Shown: positions 31,759 through 40,082 of the stretch, piece by piece
Position numbering within the stretch: position 1 is the stretch's first letter
Layout: each line of letters starts with the position of its first letter
NCBI GenBank assembly: GCA_019244185.1
Contig: JAFATB010000002.1
Coordinates: forward strand, 1 to 64,000
DNA: 64,000 bases
Source of the DNA: Acidobacteriota bacterium
Lineage (GTDB): Bacteria > Acidobacteriota > Thermoanaerobaculia > Gp7-AA8
Direction: 5' to 3'
Position numbers and translations under genes: made by a program
Notes under the pieces: generated by a model
The model's database searches: none
The model's input: the letters and a program-made list of their open reading frames with translations, nothing else
What the model was told of the DNA's origin: nothing

Positions 31759-33020
31759 TCCATTCCTCGGAAAAGATCATCGAGCCCCTGCCGCTCGCGG
31801 ATGATGCGCGCCTCGCCGCCGTCGACCAGCACCTCCGCCGGCAGCAGACGCGCGTTGTAGTGCGAGGCCATCGAGAAGCCGTACGCGCCGGCGTCGCAGA
31901 ACGCGACCAGATCGCCCACGCGCAGCGGCTCGATGGCCCGCGTGACCACGCGATGGTTCGCGCGCGTGAAGACGTCGCCCGACTCGCAGAGATTGCCCGC
32001 CACGACGATCTCCTCGCGGTGCAGCGAAGCGTCGTACGTCTCGCGCAGCGCGCCGGTCTCGCCGCGCGTGGCGTTGACGATGTGGTGATACGCGTCGTAC
32101 TTCGACGGCCGCACGAGATCATTGAAGCCGGCGTCGACACCGGCCCAGTCGACGCCCGCGCTGACGCGCTTCGTCGTGACGCGCGCGATGAGAACGCCCG
32201 ACGCCGCGACGACATACCGCCCCGGTTCGAGAATCGCCGTGAGGTTGCGCTCGCGCAGCCGCGGTCCGGCGATCCGCGCAAGCGCGGCGCCGTACTCCGC
32301 GATCGGGAACTCCGCGTCGCCCGGACGGTACGGCGTGGCGATGCCGCCGCCGAAATTCAGCCAGCGCAGCTCGGGGAAGTCGTCGATCAGCTCCAGGAGG
32401 CATTCCGCCGACGCGAGCAGCGGCGCGAGCGAGTCGACGCCGGAGCCGATGTGCGCGTGCAGGCCGACGATCGACGAGCCCGCGTCCTCGAGCAGCATGC
32501 GCGCGGTCTCGAGCTCCGCGAGGTCGATCCCGAACTTCACGCTCTCGCCGGCGGTGATGACGTCCGCGTGATGTCCCGCGCCGACGTCGGGATTCACGCG
32601 CAGCGCGACCGGATTCGGCAGCCCGAGCTCGACGATCTTGTCGATCTCGGAGACCGAGTTGAGGTTGATGACGATGCGCGGATCGGGCACCGCGCGAAAA
32701 TCTTCGAACGACGTGTTCGAACACGTGAACCAGATCGACTCCGGCGCGAAGCCGGCGCGCAGCGCGAGGTGAATCTCGCCCGGCGACACCGCGTCGCAGC
32801 CGAAGCCGTGCTCGCGGATCAACCGCAGCAAGGCGAGGTTCGAGTTCGCCTTCATCGCGTAAAAGGGGCGGAAGGGGAGCGCCGCGAACGCGTCGCGCAC
32901 GTTCGCGACTTGCTTGCGGATCGATGCGGCCTCGTAGACGTACAGCGGCGTGCCGAAGCGTTCCGCGAGCGCGGGCACGGACACGCCGCCCAGATGAAGG
33001 ATCTCTTGGACGTACTCCAT
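31755..33020 (-). CDS. lysA: Diaminopimelate decarboxylase
   Basis: 421-residue PLP enzyme of fold type III that makes L-lysine from meso-diaminopimelate. The PLP lysine lies in FYAMKANSN (Lys57); [11 protein letters not shown], the phosphate-binding [11 protein letters not shown] and [13 protein letters not shown], and the C-terminal NLCESGDVF (catalytic Cys-Glu) complete the family pattern. ATG 33020 was chosen because it fits the family N-terminus (PLYVYE at about 25-30). It is divergent from thyA with 27 bases between and is coupled by ATGA to the D-aminoacylase-like gene. Confidence 0.94.
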   Translation of the reverse strand: MEYVQEILHLGGVSVPALAERFGTPLYVYEAASIRKQVANVRDAFAALPFRPFYAMKANSNLALLRLIREHGFGCDAVSPGEIHLALRAGFAPESIWFTCSNTSFEDFRAVPDPRIVINLNSVSEIDKIVELGLPNPVALRVNPDVGAGHHADVITAGESVKFGIDLAELETARMLLEDAGSSIVGLHAHIGSGVDSLAPLLASAECLLELIDDFPELRWLNFGGGIATPYRPGDAEFPIAEYGAALARIAGPRLRERNLTAILEPGRYVVAASGVLIARVTTKRVSAGVDWAGVDAGFNDLVRPSKYDAYHHIVNATRGETGALRETYDASLHREEIVVAGNLCESGDVFTRANHRVVTRAIEPLRVGDLVAFCDAGAYGFSMASHYNARLLPAEVLVDGGEARIIRERQGLDDLFRGME

Positions 33021-33047
33021 TGGGGGGCAAAGGGTAACATTGTGCGG

Positions 33048-33842
33048 ATGCAGCCTTACCTCGATCTGATGCAGACGATCCTCGCGCGCGGCACGCGCAA
33101 AACCGATCGCACCGGCACCGGCACGCTGAGCATCTTCGGACACCAGCTGCGCTTCGATCTCGAGGCCGGATTTCCGCTGCTGACGACGAAGAAGCTGCAC
33201 CTCCGTTCGATCATCTACGAGCTGCTGTGGTTCCTCGCCGGTGACACGAACGTGCGCTGGCTCAACGAGAACAAAGTGACGATCTGGGACGAATGGGCGG
33301 ACGCGAACGGCGAGCTCGGTCCCGTCTACGGCTATCAGTGGCGCTCGTGGCCCGCGCCCGACGGACGCCACATCGATCAGATCAGCAACGTCATCGCGGA
33401 GATCCGCCGCAATCCCGACTCGCGGCGCCTGCTCGTCAGCGCGTGGAACGTGGCCGATCTCGACAAGATGGCGCTGCAGCCGTGCCACGCGCTCTTCCAG
33501 TTCTACGTCGCCGACGGACGCCTGTCGTGTCAGCTCTACCAGCGCAGCGCGGACGTCTTTCTCGGCGTGCCGTTCAACATCGCGTCGTATGCGCTGCTGA
33601 CGATGATGGTCGCGCAGGTCTCCGACCTCGCGCCGGGCGAGTTCATTCTCACCCTCGGCGACACGCATCTCTATCTCAACCACCTCGAGCAGGCGCGCGA
33701 GCAGCTCACGCGCGAGCCGCGCCCGCTGCCGTCGATGCGCCTCAATCCCGACGTTCGGTCGCTGTTCGACTTCAAGTTCAGCGACTTCACGCTCGAGCAC
33801 TACGATCCGCATCCGTCGATCAAGGCGCCCATCGCCGTATGA
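33048..33842 (+). CDS. thyA: Thymidylate synthase
   Basis: 264 residues, the same length as E. coli ThyA. It methylates dUMP to dTMP with 5,10-methylene-tetrahydrofolate, leaving dihydrofolate. The nucleophile is Cys146 in [12 protein letters not shown]; Arg21/Thr-rich [22 protein letters not shown] and the dUMP-binding [17 protein letters not shown] are all present. ATG 33048 is preceded at 7 bases by TAACAT with no Shine-Dalgarno site. The stop shares ATGA with folA, coupling production of dihydrofolate to its reductase. Confidence 0.97.
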   Translation: MQPYLDLMQTILARGTRKTDRTGTGTLSIFGHQLRFDLEAGFPLLTTKKLHLRSIIYELLWFLAGDTNVRWLNENKVTIWDEWADANGELGPVYGYQWRSWPAPDGRHIDQISNVIAEIRRNPDSRRLLVSAWNVADLDKMALQPCHALFQFYVADGRLSCQLYQRSADVFLGVPFNIASYALLTMMVAQVSDLAPGEFILTLGDTHLYLNHLEQAREQLTREPRPLPSMRLNPDVRSLFDFKFSDFTLEHYDPHPSIKAPIAV

Positions 33843-34366
33843 GAGCCGCGATCATCGCCGCGCTCACGACGAACAACGTCATCGGGCGCGACAACGGCCT
33901 CCCGTGGCACCTCGGCACCGATCTGCGCCGCCTCAAGTCGCTGACGCTCGGCCACCACTTCATCATGGGACGCAAGACGTACGAGTCCGTCGGCAAGCCG
34001 CTGCCCGGCCGCACGAACGTCGTCATCACCACGCGCGCCGATTACGCGCCGGAAGGCGTGACCGTCGTGCATTCGCTCGAAGACGCGCTGCGCCTCGCCG
34101 CGGACGCGCGCGATCCCGAGCCGTTCATCGCCGGCGGCGGCGAGATTTTCCGGCTCGCGATCCATCGCGCGCAGCGGATGTACCTCACGCGCATTCACGC
34201 CGAAATCGAAGGCGACGCGTTCTTTCCCGACTTTGACGACGTCAACGAATGGCACCTCGTCGACGCGGAGCACTTCGAGGCGGACGAGAAGAACGACTAT
34301 CCGTTCTCGTTCCTGACGTACGACCGCGCCGGCGCGGCAGGACACGCAATCCCGGAAGAGGGATAA
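33839..34366 (+). CDS. folA: Dihydrofolate reductase
   Basis: 175-residue NADPH-dependent enzyme regenerating tetrahydrofolate used up by ThyA. The N-terminal strand and Met20-type loop [21 protein letters not shown] with the catalytic acid Asp28, [20 protein letters not shown], and [13 protein letters not shown] are all standard. It starts inside the thyA stop (ATGA). The C-terminal ~15 residues ([11 protein letters not shown]) extend beyond the usual end but contain nothing recognisable. Confidence 0.96.
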   Translation: MRAAIIAALTTNNVIGRDNGLPWHLGTDLRRLKSLTLGHHFIMGRKTYESVGKPLPGRTNVVITTRADYAPEGVTVVHSLEDALRLAADARDPEPFIAGGGEIFRLAIHRAQRMYLTRIHAEIEGDAFFPDFDDVNEWHLVDAEHFEADEKNDYPFSFLTYDRAGAAGHAIPEEG

Positions 34367-34421
34367 GGCCAGCGCGGCGGGCGGCGGCGCGCGCACTCGA
34401 CTATGGCATCCTGTCCGCGGC

Positions 34422-35630
34422 TTGCGCGCGTACCTTCGCCTTCTCCGCACGAACCGCGACTTTCGCCTGCTCTACTCCGGCACGCTGATCTCGCTCGGCG
34501 GCGACTGGTTCCTCACGGTCGCGCTCTTCGATCTCGTGCTGCAGCTGACCGGCTCCGCGACGCTCGTGTCGGTCATCCTCCTGCTGCAAACGCTGCCGAT
34601 CTTTCTCGCGACGCCGCACGCGGGCGCGATCGTCGACCGCGTCGACCGCCGCAAGCTGATGATCGCGTGCGATCTCGCGCGCGCGGTCGCGTGTCTTTTG
34701 CCGCTGCTCGCGCGGAGTCCCGCGCTGCTGCCGTTCGCGTACGCGGGCGTGATCGTGATCGCCTTCGGCTCCGCGTATTTCGAGCCGGCGTCGCAGGCGG
34801 CGCTGCCGAACCTCGTCGCGCCGGAGGATCTCGCCACCGCGAACGTGCTCATGGGCTCGACGTGGGGCACGATGCTCGCTGCGGGCGCGGCCATCGGCGG
34901 CGCGGTGACGATGCTCTTCGGCCGCGACGCCTCGTTTCTCGTCGACACGGCGAGCTTTCTCTTCTCCGCGTTTCTCCTCGGCCGCGTGCGCGGCGCGTTC
35001 GCGGAGCCGCGCGAGGCGCATCACGCGCATCCGCCGCTCGGCGAGTCGATCCGCGAGACGCTGTCGTTCGCGCGCGAGCGTCCGCGCATCCTCGCGCTGC
35101 TGACGGTCAAGGGCGGCTACGGCCTCGGCGCGGGCGTCGTGGCGATGCTGAGCGTATTCGGTCGCGAGGTCTTCCGCGCCGGCGCGCTCGGCATCGGCCT
35201 GCTCTTCGCCGCGCGCGGCGTCGGCGCGCTGGTCGGACCGTTTCTCCTGCGCGCGCTCGCGGAACGCGACGACGCGCGTTACCGGGCGATTGCTTATTGC
35301 GTGCTCCTCTTCGGCGCCGGCTACGCGTCGCTCGCGCTGTCGCATTCGCTCGTCACCGGGCTCCTCTCGATCTTCGCCGCGCACCTCGGCGGCGGCGCGG
35401 CGTGGCAGCTGTCGACGTACGGCCTGCAGCGCGAGGTGCCGGACTTCATCCGCGGCCGCGTCTTCTCCGCCGACTACGGCTTCGTGACGCTGACGATGGC
35501 GCTGTCGGGACTCGGCGTCGGCATCGCCTCCGATCACATCGGCCCGACGCGCGCGACGCTCTCCGCCGCGACGGTCTGTCTCGCCTTCGCGCTGACGTGG
35601 GGCTTCTCGACGCGGCGCTGCTGGCGTTAA
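34422..35630 (+). CDS. MFS transporter of the EntS/MFS_3 type
   Basis: 402-residue, 12-span major facilitator protein, starting at TTG 34422 in front of YLRLLRTNRDFRLLYSGTLIS, the typical beginning of MFS_3 exporters. The loop between helices 2 and 3 reads GAIVDRVDRRKLMIACDL, the MFS signature G-x-x-x-D-R-x-x-R-R. A cytosolic loop in the middle and RGRVFSADYGFVTLTMALSGLGVG in the second half also fit. Relatives export siderophores or macrolides; the cargo here is unknown. It is 55 bases downstream of folA and may be co-transcribed. Confidence 0.88.
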   Translation: MRAYLRLLRTNRDFRLLYSGTLISLGGDWFLTVALFDLVLQLTGSATLVSVILLLQTLPIFLATPHAGAIVDRVDRRKLMIACDLARAVACLLPLLARSPALLPFAYAGVIVIAFGSAYFEPASQAALPNLVAPEDLATANVLMGSTWGTMLAAGAAIGGAVTMLFGRDASFLVDTASFLFSAFLLGRVRGAFAEPREAHHAHPPLGESIRETLSFARERPRILALLTVKGGYGLGAGVVAMLSVFGREVFRAGALGIGLLFAARGVGALVGPFLLRALAERDDARYRAIAYCVLLFGAGYASLALSHSLVTGLLSIFAAHLGGGAAWQLSTYGLQREVPDFIRGRVFSADYGFVTLTMALSGLGVGIASDHIGPTRATLSAATVCLAFALTWGFSTRRCWR

Positions 35631-35672
35631 CGCTTCGCGCCACGTGCGCCTCTTTCTTCGCGGAGGCATCGC

Positions 35673-36176
35673 ATGCAACTACTGCTGACCATCGTTCTCC
35701 TCGCCAGTCCGTACATCGGCTGGCTCACCACCGCTACGGAGCCCGGCACGCCGCTCGTCGTCCACGGCCGCGTCTTCGCGCCGGACGGAAAATCGCCCGC
35801 CGCCGGCGTCACGATTTACGCGTACCAGACCGACGCGCGCGGCCTCTATCACGCGCCCGGCGCGAAAGAGCCGCGGCTGCGCGCGACGTGCATCACCGAC
35901 GCGCAGGGTCGCTTCGAGCTGCGCACGATCCGCCCCGGCGCGTATCCGGGCCGCGACATCCCCGCGCACATTCACCTGCAGGCATGGGGCGGCGGCTATC
36001 CGAAACAGTGGCTGAACGAAGTGCAGTTCGACGATGATGCGCACGTCACCGCGGCGATGCGCGCGGAGTCGCGTGCGCGCGGCGCGTTCGCGAACGTGAT
36101 CGCGACGACGCGCGACGCGAACGGCGTGCTCCATGCGACGATCAACCTGCTCTTGAGGACGACATCGAACTTGTGA
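35673..36176 (+). CDS. Secreted intradiol ring-cleavage dioxygenase-like protein
   Basis: 167 residues with an N-terminal signal peptide (about 1-15) and a GGAGG site before ATG 35673. The body is the beta-sandwich of the intradiol dioxygenase family: VVHGRVFAPDGKSPAAGVTIYAYQTDARGLYH, CITDAQGRFELRTIRPGAYPGRDIPAHIHLQAWG. The family binds Fe(III) through two Tyr and two His; here the Tyr of PGAYP and the two His of AHIH are present, and GLYH is the candidate for the first Tyr. It is too short for a protocatechuate dioxygenase subunit. The stop overlaps the ECF sigma gene (GTGA). Substrate unknown. Confidence 0.8.
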   Translation: MQLLLTIVLLASPYIGWLTTATEPGTPLVVHGRVFAPDGKSPAAGVTIYAYQTDARGLYHAPGAKEPRLRATCITDAQGRFELRTIRPGAYPGRDIPAHIHLQAWGGGYPKQWLNEVQFDDDAHVTAAMRAESRARGAFANVIATTRDANGVLHATINLLLRTTSNL

Positions 36177-36685
36177 CCGACGACGCACCACTGGTCCGCG
36201 CGGCGCGCGAAGGCGACCGCGGCGCATTCGGCGAGCTCTACGCCCGCTACGCGCCGATGGTGCACGCCGTCGCGCTCGCGCGCGTGGCATCGCCCGCCGA
36301 CGCCGACGACGTCGTGCAGGACGTCTTCCTCACCGCGTTCGCGAAACTGCGCGGACTGCGCGAGGCGGAGGCGTTCGGCGGCTGGCTGGCCACGATCGCG
36401 CGCAACCGCGCGAACGGCTGGCGGCGCAAAACGGTGGATGCAGTGGAGCTCACGGACACGACCAGCGTCGCCTCGACGCAGGAAGACGAGCGCGCGGCGC
36501 GGCACGCGCTGGCGACGATCCGCGCGCTGCCCGATGCGTATCGCGAGACGCTGCTCATGCGGCTCGTCGAAGGGATGACCGGTCCCGAGATCGCGGCGCG
36601 CACGGGGCTCACGCCCGATTCCGTGCGCGTCAACCTGCATCGCGGCATGCGGCTGCTGCGCGAAGCGTTGGAGGGTTCCGCATGA
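36173..36685 (+). CDS. ECF-type RNA polymerase sigma factor
   Basis: 170-residue extracytoplasmic-function sigma factor starting on GTG 36173. Region 2 (FGELYARYAPMVHAVALARV, then ADDVVQDVFLTAFAKL) and region 4 (LPDAYRETLLMRLVEGMTGPEIAARTG, VRVNLHRGMRLLREAL) are standard, and region 3 is absent. It is coupled at both ends: GTGA with a secreted dioxygenase-like gene and ATGA with a FecR-like membrane protein, the probable anti-sigma or signal receiver. Autoregulation of this operon is likely but no -35/-10 target was identified. Confidence 0.93.
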   Translation: MTDDAPLVRAAREGDRGAFGELYARYAPMVHAVALARVASPADADDVVQDVFLTAFAKLRGLREAEAFGGWLATIARNRANGWRRKTVDAVELTDTTSVASTQEDERAARHALATIRALPDAYRETLLMRLVEGMTGPEIAARTGLTPDSVRVNLHRGMRLLREALEGSA

Positions 36686-37689
36686 ACGACGACGATCGCT
36701 ATCTGTGGGATCGCAGCGGCACGCCTGACGCCGAAACCGCGCGCCTCGAACGCGTGCTGCGCCGCTACCGCCACGACAAACCACTCGCGACGAAAGCGCC
36801 GCGCAACCCGCGCTCGCGCCGCATGCTCTGGCTCGCCGCCGCGGCCGTACTGATCTGCGTCCTCACCGCGGCAGTCATCGCGTTTTACTTCCGGCGCCTC
36901 GACTGGCCGTCCGACGGACGCTGGCAGGTGGCGGCGATCGACGGCAAGCCGCGCATCAACGGACGCGTCGCGAAAGCGCGCGACACGATCGGCGTCGCCG
37001 ACACGATCGCCACCGACGCGAAGTCGTCGATGACCGTACACGTCGCGCGCATCGGCGAGCTGCACGTCAAGCCCGACAGCGTAATCACGCTCGACGAAAC
37101 GCGCGCCGGCACGCACCGCATCTGGCTCGAGCGCGGCACGGTCGACGCGCGCGTCTGGGCGCCGCCGTTCACGTTCGGCGTGCGGACGTCGTCGGGCCTG
37201 GCCAGCGACGTCGGCTGCGCGTTTCAGCTGCACTACGACGGCTCGTCCGGCCTCGTGCGCGTCGTCTCCGGCTGGGTCGACTTCGACGGACCGAAACGCT
37301 CCGCGCTCATCCCCGAAGGCGCGCAGGCCGATCTCACGGCCAGCCTCGGCCCCGGCACGCCGTACTACAGCGACGCCTCGCGCGAGTTCCGTCTCGCGCT
37401 GCACGCGTTCGACTTCAATCACGACGCGGGGCTGCTGCGCCTCGTGCTGCAGTACGCGAAGCCGCGCGACGCGATGTCGCTGCTCGCGCTGCTCGACCAG
37501 AAAGACATCCGCGGCCGCGGCGAGATCTACGACCGCCTCGCCACGCTGACGAATCCGCCGGAGGGCGTCACGCGCGAAGGCATCATCGCCGGCAACTCCG
37601 CGATGGTCGACACCTGGCGCCGCTCCCTCGGCCTCGGCAACGTCAAACGCTGGTGGCTGCAGTGGCGCGACGCGCTGCCGCATCGCTGA
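36682..37689 (+). CDS. FecR-like membrane regulator, probable anti-sigma factor
   Basis: 335 residues: cytoplasmic N-terminal ~48, a single membrane span at about 49-69, and a periplasmic FecR-type domain (GRVAKARDTIGVADTIATDAKSSMTVHVARIGELHVKPDS, LASDVGCAFQLHYDGSSGLVRVVSGWVDF) followed by a ~110-residue helical C-terminal part. The N-terminal tail lacks an obvious zinc-binding HxxxCxxC. It overlaps the ECF sigma gene by ATGA. By analogy with FecI/FecR and related systems it should hold or relay a signal to that sigma factor, though no TonB receptor is in the operon. Confidence 0.85.
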   Translation: MNDDDRYLWDRSGTPDAETARLERVLRRYRHDKPLATKAPRNPRSRRMLWLAAAAVLICVLTAAVIAFYFRRLDWPSDGRWQVAAIDGKPRINGRVAKARDTIGVADTIATDAKSSMTVHVARIGELHVKPDSVITLDETRAGTHRIWLERGTVDARVWAPPFTFGVRTSSGLASDVGCAFQLHYDGSSGLVRVVSGWVDFDGPKRSALIPEGAQADLTASLGPGTPYYSDASREFRLALHAFDFNHDAGLLRLVLQYAKPRDAMSLLALLDQKDIRGRGEIYDRLATLTNPPEGVTREGIIAGNSAMVDTWRRSLGLGNVKRWWLQWRDALPHR

Positions 37690-37703
37690 CGCCGCGCGGA
37701 CGT

Positions 37704-38384
37704 TCATTCCGCGATGCGCCGTCGCTGCCGGCCGCGCGACGTGCCGATCCACGCGCTGATCGGGCCGAGGATGAAGTACGTCCAGCCGGCCCACGCGACG
37801 TGTCGCGGCGGCGCGACGAGCGCGATGAGAACGGATAGCATCGCCACGCCGACATACCCGGCGTACATGACGATCGACGTGCGCGTGTCGTGCGCCTCGG
37901 CCGCGCTCAGCGCGAGCTCGTCGCGGCGCTGCAGCGCGTGCAGGTAGAGCAACACCAGCAGCGCGAAGATGCCGGCGAAGCCGAGGCCGTAGATCACGAA
38001 GAGCGCGACGGCATCGCCCGTGCCGGGATCGATCGAGCCGGTGACGACGCTGAAGATGAACTTCAGCGGATAGACGTAGAACAACACGAGGAACAGCAGC
38101 AGCGTGTTGAGCAGGATCGTCCGCTCGTCCGTCATCGCATAGCGGCGGAAGAACGTGTGGTGGGCGTGCCAGATCCACATCAGGATCGCGAAACAGATCG
38201 CGAAGCCGGGAAAGCCGCGCAGCAAGTGCATCAGCTCCGCGAACGTCTTCGGCACTTCCAGCGAGACCACGATCAGCGTGAGCGCGAACCCGAACACGAC
38301 GTCGCTGAACGCCTCGATGCGTGTGACCTCGTGCGCGCGGTGGCGGAATGCGGCAGGCTGCATGCGAGCAATCTGCGCCGTCAT
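37704..38384 (-). CDS. TMEM175-family (DUF1211) membrane protein
   Basis: About 226 residues, six predicted membrane helices. The TMEM175 hallmark RIEAFSDVVFGFALTLIVVSLEVP, with the R-xxx-FSD motif that lines the first pore helix, is near residue 23; WIWHAHHTFFRRY fits the family's third segment. Bacterial members form potassium-selective leak channels. The start is uncertain: GTG 38399, ATG 38384 and ATG 38363 are all in frame and none has a good ribosome-binding site; the last gives the shortest pre-domain tail. Confidence 0.85.
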   Translation of the reverse strand: MTAQIARMQPAAFRHRAHEVTRIEAFSDVVFGFALTLIVVSLEVPKTFAELMHLLRGFPGFAICFAILMWIWHAHHTFFRRYAMTDERTILLNTLLLFLVLFYVYPLKFIFSVVTGSIDPGTGDAVALFVIYGLGFAGIFALLVLLYLHALQRRDELALSAAEAHDTRTSIVMYAGYVGVAMLSVLIALVAPPRHVAWAGWTYFILGPISAWIGTSRGRQRRRIAE

Positions 38385-38424
38385 GCGCGGCGCGGCCACT
38401 GACGTTTGTCAGGAGACCGCCGCG

Positions 38425-39495
38425 CTACGGCAGAAAGTGCGCCGCGAGCTGCTGCGCGTCCTTCTCGCCGATGCGCGCGAACGAGAGATTGCCGAGGATC
38501 ACCACGCCGATGTTTTCGCGCGGATAGACCAGCACGAACGCGCGTCCGCCGACGGCGTCGCCGCCGTGATGCACGTACGCGCGGCCGCGGTCGTCCGTCG
38601 CGAGACGCCACGCCAGTCCGACGTTCGTCTCCTTGCCCGCCGACGTTTTGCCCGACGTGAAGAGGAGCGTGCGCGTCGCCGGCGGCAACGCGAGCACGCC
38701 GCTCACGAACCGCGCGAGATCGCCGGCGGTCGACAGATACGCACCCGACGGAATGCGATCGCTCAGATCGACGGCCGGCGACTCCGAGAGCGCGCCCTTG
38801 TCGTCGCGGTCGTAGAACTTCACGACGCGCGCGTTCGCGGGCGGCTCGCGGAACGTGTGGCGCATGCCGAACGGCCGCAGCACTTCGCGCGCGAGCAGCT
38901 CGTCGAACGGCGTCTTCGTCGCGCGTTCCAGCGCGGCGCCGAGGAGGTTGTAGCCGTAGCTCGAGTACGTGTATTTCTCGCCGGGCGCGGCGACGAGCGG
39001 GTCGTTGATGAACTTGGGCAGCGCCGCGGATACGCCGTCGTAGTGCTGCGTGTTCATGTAATCCGAACGGCCGTAGTGGCGGATGCCGGAGAGATGCTGC
39101 GCGAGCTGCCCGAGGGTGATGTTCGCGTTGGTGAGCTCGGGCACGTAGCGGCTTGCGGGATCGTCGAGATGCACGACGCCGCGCGCGACGAGCTTCGCGA
39201 AGAGCGTGGCTGTCAGGAGTTTCGTCACGCTGCCGATGCGAAAGTCGGTGTCGATCGTTACCGGCGCATTCGTCGCGATGTCGGCGGCGCCGATCGCATC
39301 CGACCAGACCATCCGCTTGCCGCGTACGACGGCGATCGCGAGACCCGGCGCGTGGCTGTTCGCCGCGAGCTGCACCCCGTCCTGATGCGCCGCGGCGGCG
39401 GACGTCGCGGGAACCGCCGCGGTGGCGCAGTGTTGCATGCAGACGATGAGCGCGAGTGCGAGGGCAGGGATCGACCGTCGTGTCGAGTTCAGCAC
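38425..39495 (-). CDS. Serine hydrolase of the beta-lactamase class C/esterase family
   Basis: 356-residue secreted enzyme with an N-terminal signal sequence (start GTG 39495). The SxxK nucleophile is SVTK (Ser89, Lys92), the second element is YSSYGYN (Tyr-x-Asn), and the third is HHGG in place of KTG. The HxG form is common in esterases, D-aminopeptidases and FmtA-like proteins rather than true cephalosporinases, so peptidoglycan- or ester-directed hydrolysis is more likely than antibiotic resistance. Neighbours give no hint about the substrate. Confidence 0.88.
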   Translation of the reverse strand: MLNSTRRSIPALALALIVCMQHCATAAVPATSAAAAHQDGVQLAANSHAPGLAIAVVRGKRMVWSDAIGAADIATNAPVTIDTDFRIGSVTKLLTATLFAKLVARGVVHLDDPASRYVPELTNANITLGQLAQHLSGIRHYGRSDYMNTQHYDGVSAALPKFINDPLVAAPGEKYTYSSYGYNLLGAALERATKTPFDELLAREVLRPFGMRHTFREPPANARVVKFYDRDDKGALSESPAVDLSDRIPSGAYLSTAGDLARFVSGVLALPPATRTLLFTSGKTSAGKETNVGLAWRLATDDRGRAYVHHGGDAVGGRAFVLVYPRENIGVVILGNLSFARIGEKDAQQLAAHFLP

Positions 39496-39569
39496 GCAGC
39501 TGATTACGCAGGAGACGCCGCGCGCGTTGCGGTTTGTCAGAAATCCGCTTTCGGATAAAGTCGCGCGCC

Positions 39570-40082
39570 ATGATTCTGAGACCGCACGGCGGCAAGCAGC
39601 CGCGCCTCGGCGAGCGCGTGTTCGTCGCGGAAACCGCGGCCGTCATCGGCGACGTCGAGATCGGCAACGACTGCTCGATCTGGTACGGCACCGTGCTGCG
39701 CGGCGACGTGCACTTCATCCACATCGGCTCGCGCACGAACATCCAGGACAACACCGTGCTCCACGTGACGACGAACGAGTGGCCGACGATCATCGCCGAG
39801 GAAGTGACGATCGGGCATGGAGCGATCGTGCATGGATGTACCGTGCGGCGAGGCGCGCTGATCGGAATGGGCTCGCGCGTGCTCGACGGCGCGGTCGTCG
39901 GAGAATCCGCGCTCGTCGGCGCCGGCGCGCTCGTGCCGCCGGGCATGCACGTGCCGCCGCGCACGCTCGTCGTCGGCGTCCCCGCGCGCGTCGTCCGTCC
40001 GCTGAAGGACGACGAGCTCGAACATCTCGAAGCATCGTGGAAGCATTACGTCGACATCAAGGAAAGCTACCTCGCACAATGA
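39570..40082 (+). CDS. Gamma-class carbonic anhydrase-like protein
   Basis: 170-residue left-handed beta-helix (hexapeptide repeat) protein of the YrdA/PaaY/gamma-carbonic-anhydrase family. Successive turns read VIGDVEIGNDCSIWYGTVLRGDVHFIHIG and TIGHGAIVHGCTVRRGALIGMGSRVLDG. The three zinc-binding His are expected in VLHV and GHGAIVHG. It would interconvert CO2 and bicarbonate or simply belong to this fold. ATG 39570 is preceded by TAAAGT at 8 bases; the in-frame TTG 39534 is less likely. The stop overlaps aspS (ATGA). Confidence 0.9.
   Translation: MILRPHGGKQPRLGERVFVAETAAVIGDVEIGNDCSIWYGTVLRGDVHFIHIGSRTNIQDNTVLHVTTNEWPTIIAEEVTIGHGAIVHGCTVRRGALIGMGSRVLDGAVVGESALVGAGALVPPGMHVPPRTLVVGVPARVVRPLKDDELEHLEASWKHYVDIKESYLAQ

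Noticed and set aside
37704-39495. Class C beta-lactamase resistance gene
   Set aside because: The third motif is HHGG, not KTG, and there is no ampR-like neighbour; a general serine hydrolase is the safer call.
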